DNA of 6,573 bases from an uncultured Cardiobacterium sp. (GTDB lineage: Bacteria > Pseudomonadota > Gammaproteobacteria > Cardiobacteriales > Cardiobacteriaceae): the NCBI RefSeq assembly GCF_938028185.1, contig NZ_CALJAH010000184.1, forward strand, positions 1-6,573, read 5' to 3'. The position numbers and the translations under genes are program-made. Shown in pieces: positions 1 through 5,769 of this stretch. Positions within the stretch are counted from its first letter, which is position 1. Each line of letters begins with the position of its first letter. The notes below the pieces were generated by a model, which did no database searches, was not told the DNA's origin, and saw only the letters and a list, made by a program, of their open reading frames with translations.

Positions 1-1158
1 CGCGTCCAGTTGGGCGCGCCCCCCGCTCAGTTCGACGCCGACGAAGATTTGCGCCCGCGCCGCGCTTTGGTAGCGGTAGCTGAATTCGGTGACGTTGTGC
101 GTACCAAGCAGGGTGCAGAAGTTGAGGAAGGTGCCGGGGATTTCCGGGATGGTGACGGCGAGCAGGCCTTCGCGCTGTTCGCCGATTTCGGTGCGCTCGG
201 CGACGTAGCGCAGGCGGTCGAAGTTCATGTTGGCGCCGGAGATGATGTTAATCAGGGTGAGGCCTTTCGCTTCCTGCTGCGCCGCCCATTTCTTGAGACC
301 TGCGGCGGCGACCGCGCCGGAGGGTTCGGCGATGGCGCGGGTGTCGTCAAAGAGGTCTTTCATCGCCGCGCAGATTTCGTCGGTGCTGACGGTGATGAAG
401 TCATCGACGTGCTGTTTGATGAGTTCAAAGGTCAGCTCGCCCGGCATTTTCACCGCGACGCCGTCGGCGAAGATGCCGACCTGGTCGAGCGTCTGCCGCT
501 TGCCGCCGCGCACCGCAGTGGTCATTGAGGCGGCGTCTTCCGGCTCAACGCCGATGACTTTGATGTCCGGCCGTAGTGCTTTCACCAGCACGGCGATGCC
601 CGCGAGCAGGCCGCCACCGCCGCAGGGAACGAAAATGGCGTCAATGTGGTGCGGGTGCTGCGTCAGGATTTCCAGCGCGATGGTGCCTTGCCCGGCGATG
701 ACGTCCGGGTCGTCAAACGGGTGAATGTAGGTGTAGCCGTGCGCTTCTTGCAGTTCGCGCGCGTGCTGCGAGGCGGCGTCGTAGAAGTCGCCATGCAGCA
801 CGATTTCCACCTGCGCCCCGCCCAGACGGCGCACCGCGTCAATCTTGATTTGCGGCGTGGTGACGGGCATGACGATCACCGCGCGCATCCCCAAGCGGTT
901 GGCAGAAAGGGCGACGCCTTGGGCGTGGTTGCCCGCAGAGGCGCAAATCACGCCGCGCGCGCGTTCGGCTTCGCTCAAGCGGTACATCTTGGTATAGGCG
1001 CCGCGCAGTTTGAAGGAAAACACCGGTTGCAGGTCTTCGCGCTTGCAGAGAACATTGTGTCCGATCCGGTCGGAGAGGCGCGGCATCGCGTCCAGCGGCG
1101 TCTTGGTCGCCACGTCATAAACCGGAGCGGTAAAAATTTTCTCGATATAATGCTGCAT
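1..1158 (-). CDS. ilvA: Biosynthetic threonine dehydratase (threonine deaminase), C-terminus beyond the window
   Basis: A PLP-dependent cytoplasmic enzyme that deaminates threonine to 2-oxobutanoate, the first committed step of isoleucine synthesis. The reading frame is open for 386 codons and leaves the window; E. coli IlvA is about 514 residues, so roughly a quarter is missing. Visible landmarks are KREDLQPVFSFKLRGAY, with the PLP-binding lysine at K50; SAGNHAQGVA around residue 80; the PLP phosphate-binding glycine loop CGGGGLLAG at about 178-186; and SGANMNFDRLRYVAER near 305-320. After LLAVTIPEIPGTFLNFC the ACT-like regulatory domain begins (HNVTEFSYRY) and is cut off. The ATG at 1158 is preceded by AAGGA at a 9-nt distance. 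Similarity to the anabolic type is strong throughout, and the ACT-like domain separates it from the short catabolic TdcB type. Feedback control by isoleucine is expected from the family, not shown here. Confidence 0.96.
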   Translation of the reverse strand, partial: MQHYIEKIFTAPVYDVATKTPLDAMPRLSDRIGHNVLCKREDLQPVFSFKLRGAYTKMYRLSEAERARGVICASAGNHAQGVALSANRLGMRAVIVMPVTTPQIKIDAVRRLGGAQVEIVLHGDFYDAASQHARELQEAHGYTYIHPFDDPDVIAGQGTIALEILTQHPHHIDAIFVPCGGGGLLAGIAVLVKALRPDIKVIGVEPEDAASMTTAVRGGKRQTLDQVGIFADGVAVKMPGELTFELIKQHVDDFITVSTDEICAAMKDLFDDTRAIAEPSGAVAAAGLKKWAAQQEAKGLTLINIISGANMNFDRLRYVAERTEIGEQREGLLAVTIPEIPGTFLNFCTLLGTHNVTEFSYRYQSAARAQIFVGVELSGGRAQLDA

Positions 1159-1188
1159 GCGTGAAATTCCTTAATAAAGAGGTAACAA
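1159..1188. promoter_or_regulatory. 30-bp divergent ilvA/rpiA spacer with both ribosome binding sites
   Basis: Only 30 bp separate the two start codons. On the plus strand AAAGAGG (1176-1182) sits 6 nt before the rpiA ATG. On the minus strand AAGGA (complement of 1168-1172) sits 9 nt before the ilvA ATG. The gap is too small for two ordinary sigma70 promoters, so at least one promoter, and probably both, must lie inside the opposite gene's coding sequence. I did not find a convincing -35/-10 pair. Confidence 0.7.
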
Positions 1189-1845
1189 ATGGACCAAAAC
1201 GCCCTGAAAATGCTGGCGGCCAAAGCGGCGCTGCATTATATCGAAGACGGTATCACCCTGGGGGTCGGCAGCGGCTCGACTGTCAATTGCTTCATCGAAG
1301 CGCTCGGTGCCGCCAAAATGCAGTTCGCCGACATCGTCACCGCCTCGGACGAAAGCACGCGCCGCCTCGAAGCATTCGGCTACCGCGTCAGCGATTTGAA
1401 CAGCGTCGGCCGCATTGACGTGTACGTCGATGGCTGCGACGAAATCAACCCGCACAAGGCGATGATCAAGGGCGGCGGCGCGGCACTGACCCGCGAAAAA
1501 ATCGTCGCCGCCTGCTCGGCCAAATTCGTCTGCATCATTGACGAAAGCAAACACGTTCCCGTGCTGGGGCGCTTCCCGCTGCCGGTGGAAGTCATCCCGA
1601 TGGCGCGCAGCTTCGTCGCGCGCGAACTGGTCAAACTGGGCGGCGAACCGCGCTGGCGCGAAGACGTCGTCACCGACAACGGCAACTGGATTCTCGACGT
1701 GCATCACCTCGAAATCGCCGAACCGTACAAACTGGAAGAAGCGATTAACAACATCCCCGGCGTGGTCACCAACGGCATCTTCGCCCGGCAGGCGGCAGAC
1801 GTGGTGATTACCGCCTACCAAAGCGGGCGGATTGGCACAAGCTGA
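1189..1845 (+). CDS. rpiA: Ribose-5-phosphate isomerase A
   Basis: Interconverts ribose 5-phosphate and ribulose 5-phosphate in the non-oxidative pentose phosphate pathway in the cytoplasm. The 218-residue product matches the usual RpiA length (about 219). It has the phosphate-binding loop GVGSGSTVNCF (25-35), TASDEST (51-57), the DGCDE motif with D81 and D84, and KGGGAALTREK with K94 and E103. These four positions are the same as the active-site numbering of E. coli RpiA. The family motif is usually DGADE; here the third residue is Cys, which should be tolerated. The C-terminal part shows VVTDNGNWILDV and NNIPGVVTNGIFA, both typical. The start is set by a good Shine-Dalgarno sequence and full N-terminal alignment. 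The gene diverges from ilvA and is followed by its own intrinsic terminator, so it is probably monocistronic. Confidence 0.97.
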   Translation: MDQNALKMLAAKAALHYIEDGITLGVGSGSTVNCFIEALGAAKMQFADIVTASDESTRRLEAFGYRVSDLNSVGRIDVYVDGCDEINPHKAMIKGGGAALTREKIVAACSAKFVCIIDESKHVPVLGRFPLPVEVIPMARSFVARELVKLGGEPRWREDVVTDNGNWILDVHHLEIAEPYKLEEAINNIPGVVTNGIFARQAADVVITAYQSGRIGTS

Positions 1846-1866
1846 CCGCGCAGCAAAACCTCACAC

Positions 1867-1890
1867 GGTGCGCCCCGGCGCACCATTTTT
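1867..1890 (+). terminator. Rho-independent terminator of rpiA
   Basis: GGTGCGC (1867-1873) and GCGCACC (1878-1884) form a perfect 7-bp GC-rich stem with loop CCCG. It is followed after one A by five T (1886-1890). It lies 21 bp after the rpiA stop and 44 bp before the rlmJ start, so it separates the two transcription units. Confidence 0.8.
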
Positions 1891-1934
1891 ACATTCATGC
1901 TCCAGCACCGGACAGCCCGCCACACATCTGAACC

Positions 1935-2777
1935 ATGCTCAGCTACCGCCACGCCTACCACGCCGGCAACCACGCCGACCTGCTCAAACACTACCTGCTC
2001 GCCCGCACCCTCGCCTACTACAACGAAAAACCCAAGCCTTACGACTACATCGACACCCACGCCGGCGCCGGATACTACGACCTGGGCGCCGCCCATGCCC
2101 AAAAAAACCGCGAATACCACAGCGGCATCGCCCGCCTGCACGCCGCCGCCGACCTGCCCGCACCGCTTGCCGCCTGGCGCGAACAAATGCGCGAATGGCA
2201 ACCCGCGCCGGACACCTATCCCGGCTCCGCCTGGATTGCCGCCCGCGTTCTGCCCGCCCCCGGCAAACTGCACCTCTTTGAGCTGCACCCGACAGACTAC
2301 GCCGCGCTGGATGAAAACCTGCGCCCGCTGCGCCTCGGTCGCCGCCTGCGCCTCCAGCGCGCCGACGGCTTCGCCGGGCTGATAGCGCTGCTGCCGCCCG
2401 CGAGCCGCCGCGCCATCATCCTCATCGACCCGCCCTACGAACAAAAAAGCGACTACCAGACCACCCTCGCCACCCTCGCCGCCGCGCACAAACGCTTCGC
2501 CAGCGGCAGCTATCTCATTTGGTATCCCTGCCTGCCGCGCGCGGAAAGCCGCCAGTTCCCTGTTGAGCTCACGCGCCAGTTTGGCGACAACTACCTGCGC
2601 GCCGAGCTGCACATCCGCGCGGCAAGCGGCGCGCACGGGATGCACGGCAGCGGAATGTTCCTCATCAACCCGCCGTACACCCTGCCCGCCGAACTGGAAA
2701 CCGTGCTGCCCGCGCTGCAAACCCTCTGCGGCGAAGACAGCGGCAGTCGCTTCGTGCTGGAAGCGCACATTCCCTGA
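1935..2777 (+). CDS. rlmJ: 23S rRNA (adenine2030-N6)-methyltransferase RlmJ
   Basis: An S-adenosylmethionine-dependent methyltransferase that modifies A2030 of 23S rRNA in E. coli; it was formerly called YhiR. The product is 280 residues, the same length as I recall for the E. coli protein, and starts with the family's MLSYRHAYHAGNHADLLKH. Further landmarks are the SAM-binding DTHAGAGYYDL (40-50), YPGSAWIAARVL (95-106), FELHPTDY (115-122), the N6-adenine methyltransferase motif IV DPPYE (165-169) with the catalytic Asp-Pro-Pro-Tyr, KRFASGSYLIWYP (186-198), and the C-terminal HGMHGSGMFLINPPY. The conserved N-terminus fixes the start even though no clear Shine-Dalgarno precedes it. Codon use is very GC-rich. 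It converges on scpA across a shared terminator. Confidence 0.96.
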   Translation: MLSYRHAYHAGNHADLLKHYLLARTLAYYNEKPKPYDYIDTHAGAGYYDLGAAHAQKNREYHSGIARLHAAADLPAPLAAWREQMREWQPAPDTYPGSAWIAARVLPAPGKLHLFELHPTDYAALDENLRPLRLGRRLRLQRADGFAGLIALLPPASRRAIILIDPPYEQKSDYQTTLATLAAAHKRFASGSYLIWYPCLPRAESRQFPVELTRQFGDNYLRAELHIRAASGAHGMHGSGMFLINPPYTLPAELETVLPALQTLCGEDSGSRFVLEAHIP

Positions 2778-2788
2778 CCGGCCGCCAC

Positions 2789-2816
2789 AAAAAAAGCGCC
2801 AAACAGGCGCTTTTTT
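2789..2816. terminator. Bidirectional intrinsic terminator between rlmJ and scpA
   Basis: The stem GCGCC/GGCGC (2796-2800 and 2806-2810) with loop AAACA is flanked by an A-tract (2789-2795) and a T-tract (2811-2816), which extend the pairing to about 11 bp. The hairpin reads as a terminator with a U-tract on both strands, so it can end rlmJ (stop at 2777) and the convergent scpA (stop at 2828-2830). Confidence 0.9.
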
Positions 2817-2827
2817 CATGACTACAC

Positions 2828-3613
2828 TCACCCGCCGCGCAGGCGCACATTCACCGGGGCAAACAGCGCCGGTTGCTGCCATTCCAGCAACTGCGAGCGG
2901 TCCAGCTCCAGCATTGCCATCAGCGAAATCACCAGCCCGCCGCGCCCCTCGCCCGCATGACAGAATGACGCCAGCGACTGCCAGCCGTCATGGCGACGCA
3001 AACTCGCCTGCATCGCGTCCATCCGCTCGGTCAGCGAAAACTCCTCGCTCTCGACCTCATGCGCACGGCGCAAATCATGGCGTAGCCACAACTTGCGCAA
3101 CATCTCCGCCAACTTCGCCGCATCCGCCGGCGGTTTCACCAGCGGTTGTGCCGCCGCGGGCGGCACGTGCGCCGACAGCGCCGTCCCGGCACCGACACGG
3201 GGTAACGCCGCCAGCGCCTCCGCCGCCTTGCCCGTCTGCACATAGCGCAACAACTGCTCCGCCAGCGCCGCACGCGGGTCGGGCGCCTCCTCCGTCTCCG
3301 CATCCGGCAGCGGTGGCCGTGGCAGGAGCATCCGCGCCTTAATCTCGGCCAGCGTCGCCGCCATCAACAAATACTCCGCCGCCAGCCCCATATCGAGCTG
3401 CTCCATCACCTCCAGATAAGCGAGATATTGCCCGGTAATCAGTGCCACCGGAATATCCAGCACATCAAAATGCTGCTTGCGGATCAAATAAACCAGCACA
3501 TCCAGCGGCCCGGAAAACGTCTCCAACAATACCCGAAGCGCATCCGGCGGAATAAACAAATCCTTCGGCAACTGCGCCACCGGCTCGCCAAAAACCAATA
3601 CCTGCTGTTCCAT
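2828..3613 (-). CDS. scpA: Segregation and condensation protein A (kleisin ScpA)
   Basis: The kleisin subunit that bridges the SMC ATPase heads and binds ScpB in the condensin complex on the nucleoid. The product has 261 residues, normal for ScpA. The N-terminal SMC-neck-binding region is clear: FSGPLDVLVYLIRKQHFDVLDIPV (33-56), then ITGQYLAYLEVMEQLDMGLAAEYLLMAATLAEIKARMLLP (59-98). A variable Ala/Pro-rich linker (about 100-165) follows. The C-terminal winged-helix region includes RGGLVISLMAMLELDRSQL (224-242) and Q246-FAPVNVRL. The ATG at 3613 has AGGA 7 nt upstream. No scpB lies next to it: downstream is the shared terminator and upstream are unrelated accessory genes. It is probably transcribed alone from the promoter around 3640. 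Confidence 0.93.
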   Translation of the reverse strand: MEQQVLVFGEPVAQLPKDLFIPPDALRVLLETFSGPLDVLVYLIRKQHFDVLDIPVALITGQYLAYLEVMEQLDMGLAAEYLLMAATLAEIKARMLLPRPPLPDAETEEAPDPRAALAEQLLRYVQTGKAAEALAALPRVGAGTALSAHVPPAAAQPLVKPPADAAKLAEMLRKLWLRHDLRRAHEVESEEFSLTERMDAMQASLRRHDGWQSLASFCHAGEGRGGLVISLMAMLELDRSQLLEWQQPALFAPVNVRLRGG

Positions 3614-3632
3614 CCATTCATCCTGCGAAAAA

Positions 3633-3653
3633 GGCGCGCATTATACGCGCGCC
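3633..3653 (-). promoter_or_regulatory. Probable scpA promoter: consensus -10 box inside a GC-rich inverted repeat
   Basis: On the minus strand a perfect TATAAT lies at 3645-3640, about 27 nt before the scpA start codon, which predicts a 5' leader of roughly 20 nt. It is enclosed by the perfect 7-bp inverted repeat GGCGCGC (3633-3639) / GCGCGCC (3647-3653). No good -35 hexamer is visible at 16-18 bp upstream, so promoter strength is uncertain. Confidence 0.55.
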
Positions 3654-3686
3654 CGCTGCCTTCAGACGATTTTGTCCGCCCTGTTT

Positions 3687-3920
3687 TTAATGGAACGGGC
3701 ATTCTCTCTGCCGCTCGGCCATCAGCCGGTCAATATCGGCAAAGGCATTTTCCAGACGCTCAATATGATAAATGCCGTAGAGATCGAAAATGAAACGGGT
3801 CAGGTTCAGTTTATCCCATTGCTCCAGCACCCGATTGGCCGTGGTATCTTTCGCTTCGGCATAGCGCTCTATCAGATAAATGAAGAATTGCATTTCTTGG
3901 GAAAGCGTGGCTGTCGTCAT
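3687..3920 (-). CDS. DUF3791 family small protein (third gene of the cassette)
   Basis: A 77-residue, probably all-helical cytoplasmic protein of unknown function. The segment MQFFIYLIERYAEAKDTTANRVLEQWDKLNLTRFIFDLYGIYHIERLENAFADIDRLM (10-67) fits DUF3791 as I remember it: a hydrophobic helix followed by YAExKxTTAxxVLxQWD, then an xYHIERLENAFxDID tail. I chose the ATG at 3920, one base after the stop of the preceding gene. The frame stays open upstream to an ATG at 3998, but the extra 26 residues only mirror the end of the upstream gene and match nothing in the family. No strong Shine-Dalgarno is seen, so it is probably translated by coupling. DUF3791 genes are often neighbours of DUF3990 genes, as here, which suggests a partner or immunity role. 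That role is inferred. Confidence 0.8.
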   Translation of the reverse strand: MTTATLSQEMQFFIYLIERYAEAKDTTANRVLEQWDKLNLTRFIFDLYGIYHIERLENAFADIDRLMAERQRECPFH

Positions 3921-3921
3921 T

Positions 3922-4170
3922 TCAGTATTCCGCGCGGATGTAAAGAGAATTGGCAGGGTCGCCGGTAATCTGCTCGCATTCCCACATATCAAAAACAATC
4001 AGCGGGCTGCCTTTGTCAAAGGCCAGCTCCGCATCGGCAAGCATTTGATAGGTTTTTGACTGGATGAACCTTCTGAAGGCCTCCTGTTCGGGCAGTCCGT
4101 ATTTGGCGATGATTTCGCTGATAACGGCACGGTCAAAGTAATCGAGCGTCCTCGCGCTTACCTTGTTCAT
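3922..4170 (-). CDS. Small protein of the DUF3990/DUF3791 cassette, candidate antitoxin
   Basis: An 82-residue soluble protein with no signal peptide or membrane segment. The first half is predicted helical (TLDYFDRAVISEIIAKYGLPEQEAFRRFI). The second half has two striking stretches: SKTYQML (38-44) and SPLIVFDMWE (55-64), then GDPANSLYIR (70-79). I recall this SKTxxML...FDMWE...GDPxNSLYI pattern from small proteins encoded beside DUF3990 genes, but they have no assigned function that I know of. Its ATG overlaps the stop of the DUF3990 gene by 4 bp (ATGA), and GGAG lies about 9 nt upstream inside that gene, so translation is likely coupled. The downstream DUF3791 gene starts 1 bp after its stop. 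Order and size fit an antitoxin or adaptor role, which is inference. Confidence 0.75.
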   Translation of the reverse strand: MNKVSARTLDYFDRAVISEIIAKYGLPEQEAFRRFIQSKTYQMLADAELAFDKGSPLIVFDMWECEQITGDPANSLYIRAEY

Positions 4171-4658
4171 AAAATTTCACTCCCGTCAAATTCAAGAAAT
4201 GCCAGGGCGGCAGGGGTGAGAAAAGCATATTGGTCGGTCAATCGCTGTGGCAATAACCGCCGGATGGCTTCTTCCCGGGTATATCTACCGTCGATATAGT
4301 CATCAATAACCGGCAGGGTGGCATCATTGGCAACCGGGCCGACAATCAAATCATAAGCGGCAACGGGCAGGGCACAGCGGTTGGCAACGACAAATTCGAG
4401 CCAGTCTTCGCCCGCTTCATGGAAATGTTTGACGCGCAGTCGGGAATTGTACGCCGTATTAAAAAGATAGCGGTTGAGTATGGCTTGTGCTGTGCCGCGA
4501 CGGCGGGCGACCAGCCTTGCCCAGCGTATCGCCTGCTCCTGATCGCTGGTTAAATAGAATCCTGCGCCGAAATCCAGCGCGCGCAAACGCGGCAGGATTT
4601 CGGGCTGGCGCACTTCGGCATTGCTGCCGTGATAGAGGGATATTTTCATGTTTTTCAT
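4167..4658 (-). CDS. DUF3990 protein, ADP-ribosyltransferase-like fold, candidate toxin
   Basis: A 163-residue cytoplasmic protein, full-length for a stand-alone DUF3990 domain. In order: SLYHGS (7-12), ALDFGAGFYLTSDQEQAIRWA (27-47), the conserved WLEFVVANR (86-94), YDLIVGPVANDA (102-113), and the C-terminal LTDQYAFLT (140-148) before AALAFLEF. I recall that DUF3990 belongs to the ADP-ribosyltransferase clan. On that model H10 of YHGS, Y35 of GFY and Q143 of DQY would be the three active-site positions of a PARP-like H-Y-x group, with Q in place of the usual third-position Glu. Transferase activity and target are not known from the sequence. Start choice: ATG 4658 gives MKNMKIS; ATG 4649 gives MKIS. 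Neither has a good Shine-Dalgarno. It is the first gene of a three-gene minus-strand unit and GC is lower than in the flanks. Confidence 0.85.
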   Translation of the reverse strand: MKNMKISLYHGSNAEVRQPEILPRLRALDFGAGFYLTSDQEQAIRWARLVARRRGTAQAILNRYLFNTAYNSRLRVKHFHEAGEDWLEFVVANRCALPVAAYDLIVGPVANDATLPVIDDYIDGRYTREEAIRRLLPQRLTDQYAFLTPAALAFLEFDGSEIL

Positions 4659-4841
4659 GAGGAGCAGTTGGAAAATCAGGCAAATATTCTTTTCAGATCT
4701 TTCAGTTTATGCTGTTCATACACTGCAAGCGGAGCCTATTTTAGAGATTTTGCGACGGGCGGGAAAGGTGCGAGTCGTCGCCAGAGCTGACAGAAATTGC
4801 GTAAAATATCGCGCCTGCCATTTTTCTGAAACATAAAACAT
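4659..4841. promoter_or_regulatory. Divergent intergenic region upstream of the DUF3990 cassette and the glycosylase gene
   Basis: This 183-bp AT-richer spacer must hold the promoters for both directions. For the plus strand a possible -10 box TAAAAT lies at 4802-4807, about 35 nt before the glycosylase ATG, but no matching -35 is evident. For the minus strand I see AT-rich sequence (around 4680-4720) without a confident hexamer pair. A 6-bp inverted repeat, GCGACG (4752-4757) and CGTCGC (4776-4781), with an 18-bp spacer could be an operator but may be chance. Confidence 0.3.
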
Positions 4842-5486
4842 ATGACCGTATCTTCCCTTTCATTGCATGAGCGTCGCCTCGCCGTACTCAATGCGCTGGT
4901 TGCCCACCATGGCGCCCAACACTGGTGGGAGCATGAAAACCGCCTGCTTGACTGGGTTGCGACCATCCTTATCCAGCAAACCACCCAGGCGAATGCGGAA
5001 AAGGCACTAGCGAATCTGGAAGCCCGGCTGAATGCGCCGTGGTTGCATCAGGTAGCGTTATCCGAACTGGAAATGTTGATTCGTCCGGCCGGTTTTTACC
5101 GGCAAAAGGCGCGCTATCTGAAAAACCTGATGGTATGGTTCGCGCGTCTGGATTTCAATCTGGCTGCCTGCGATGGTATTCCCGATGATGAATTGCGACG
5201 CGAATTGCTCGCCATCAAGGGTATTGGTGCGGAAACCGCCGATTCAATGCTGCTCTATATTTTCAACCGTAAAGTCTTTATTGCCGACCAATATGCGTTG
5301 CGCCTGTTTCGGCGACTGGATTTGGGCAATTTCGGCAATTATGAGGCGATGCGCCGTGAATGCCAGTCTTTAACGGAGCACGCCCCGCTGGCACAATGCA
5401 AGGAATGGCACGCCTGTATTGATGTTCATGGCAAGGCATTCCGCTTGCAGAAAGATTTTGACGAATCTTTTTTGTTAGCAATTTAG
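4842..5486 (+). CDS. HhH-GPD base-excision DNA glycosylase, endonuclease III-like (MagIII-type)
   Basis: Probably removes damaged or mispaired bases from DNA by cutting the N-glycosidic bond. The 214 residues carry an N-terminal helix pair WWEHENRLLDWVATILIQQTTQANAEKAL (28-56), where ILIQQTT aligns with the substrate-pocket helix of the family. Then come the helix-hairpin-helix LLAIKGIGAETADSMLLY (122-139) and the GPD segment VFIADQYALRLFRRL (145-159), with D149 as the catalytic aspartate. Two differences from endonuclease III stand out. E131 occupies the place of the beta-lyase lysine (GVGRKTA in Nth), implying a monofunctional glycosylase. The C-terminus ends at FLLAI with no four-cysteine [4Fe-4S] loop. 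Both traits fit the 3-methyladenine glycosylase MagIII of Helicobacter or its relatives. The substrate is not deducible. No clear Shine-Dalgarno precedes the ATG. Confidence 0.85.
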   Translation: MTVSSLSLHERRLAVLNALVAHHGAQHWWEHENRLLDWVATILIQQTTQANAEKALANLEARLNAPWLHQVALSELEMLIRPAGFYRQKARYLKNLMVWFARLDFNLAACDGIPDDELRRELLAIKGIGAETADSMLLYIFNRKVFIADQYALRLFRRLDLGNFGNYEAMRRECQSLTEHAPLAQCKEWHACIDVHGKAFRLQKDFDESFLLAI

Positions 5487-5556
5487 GGGGGCGGTTTACT
5501 ATTTGTTTTGGATGCAGTCGCTGACGCGGATGGTTTGCTGCCCCTACCCCGCTGCA

Positions 5557-5684
5557 CAGCACTACTGTCGGCGCTTTGCATCAGGCTTTGCGCGAAGGTG
5601 ATGAAGGGTGTGATGCTTTTTTGCGCAAGGGAGCCTGCAACCCTTTTTTGAGGGCACCCGGTTTTATTCTGGACAGTAGTGCTG
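5557..5684. repeat. Element bounded by perfect 13-bp inverted repeats
   Basis: CAGCACTACTGTC (5557-5569) is repeated exactly in reverse complement at 5672-5684, with 102 bp between. Outside the arms the similarity continues loosely: C-rich runs on the left (5541-5550) mirror G-rich runs on the right (5686-5704). The interior has no convincing coding content. The form fits a small non-autonomous mobile element or intergenic dispersed repeat. No clear target-site duplication was found. Confidence 0.6.
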
Positions 5685-5769
5685 CGGGGGATGGGGGCGG
5701 GGTTAGCTTGCATACCTCGAAGTTGATGCAGCGACCTTTCCATTTACATAAACTAACCTCGCCATCCTG

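Noticed and set aside
10..1164. Plus-strand open frames across the ilvA region
   Set aside because: The minus strand encodes uninterrupted threonine dehydratase with all PLP motifs, so the plus-strand frames are complementary artefacts.
1815..2882. Long open frame on the minus strand across rlmJ
   Set aside because: It is antisense to a well-conserved methyltransferase gene, has low-complexity Gly/Val/Ala composition, and is a product of high GC in the complementary frame.
3661..3672. TTCAGACGA resembling a Neisseriaceae DNA uptake sequence
   Set aside because: It is only a partial match to known dialects, and no second near-perfect copy was seen in 6.5 kb, whereas uptake-sequence genomes have about one per kb.
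3670..3705. GCCC/GGGC pairing after the DUF3791 gene as a terminator
   Set aside because: The stem is short and bulged and is not followed by a T-run in the direction of transcription.
3921..3998. Longer start for the DUF3791 gene at 3998
   Set aside because: It would overlap most of the 3' end of the upstream gene, and the added residues do not resemble the family N-terminus; ATG 3920 sits directly after the upstream stop.
4752..4781. GCGACG...CGTCGC inverted repeat as an operator for the divergent promoters
   Set aside because: Arms of 6 bp with an 18-bp spacer are expected by chance often enough; kept only as a remark in the intergenic entry.
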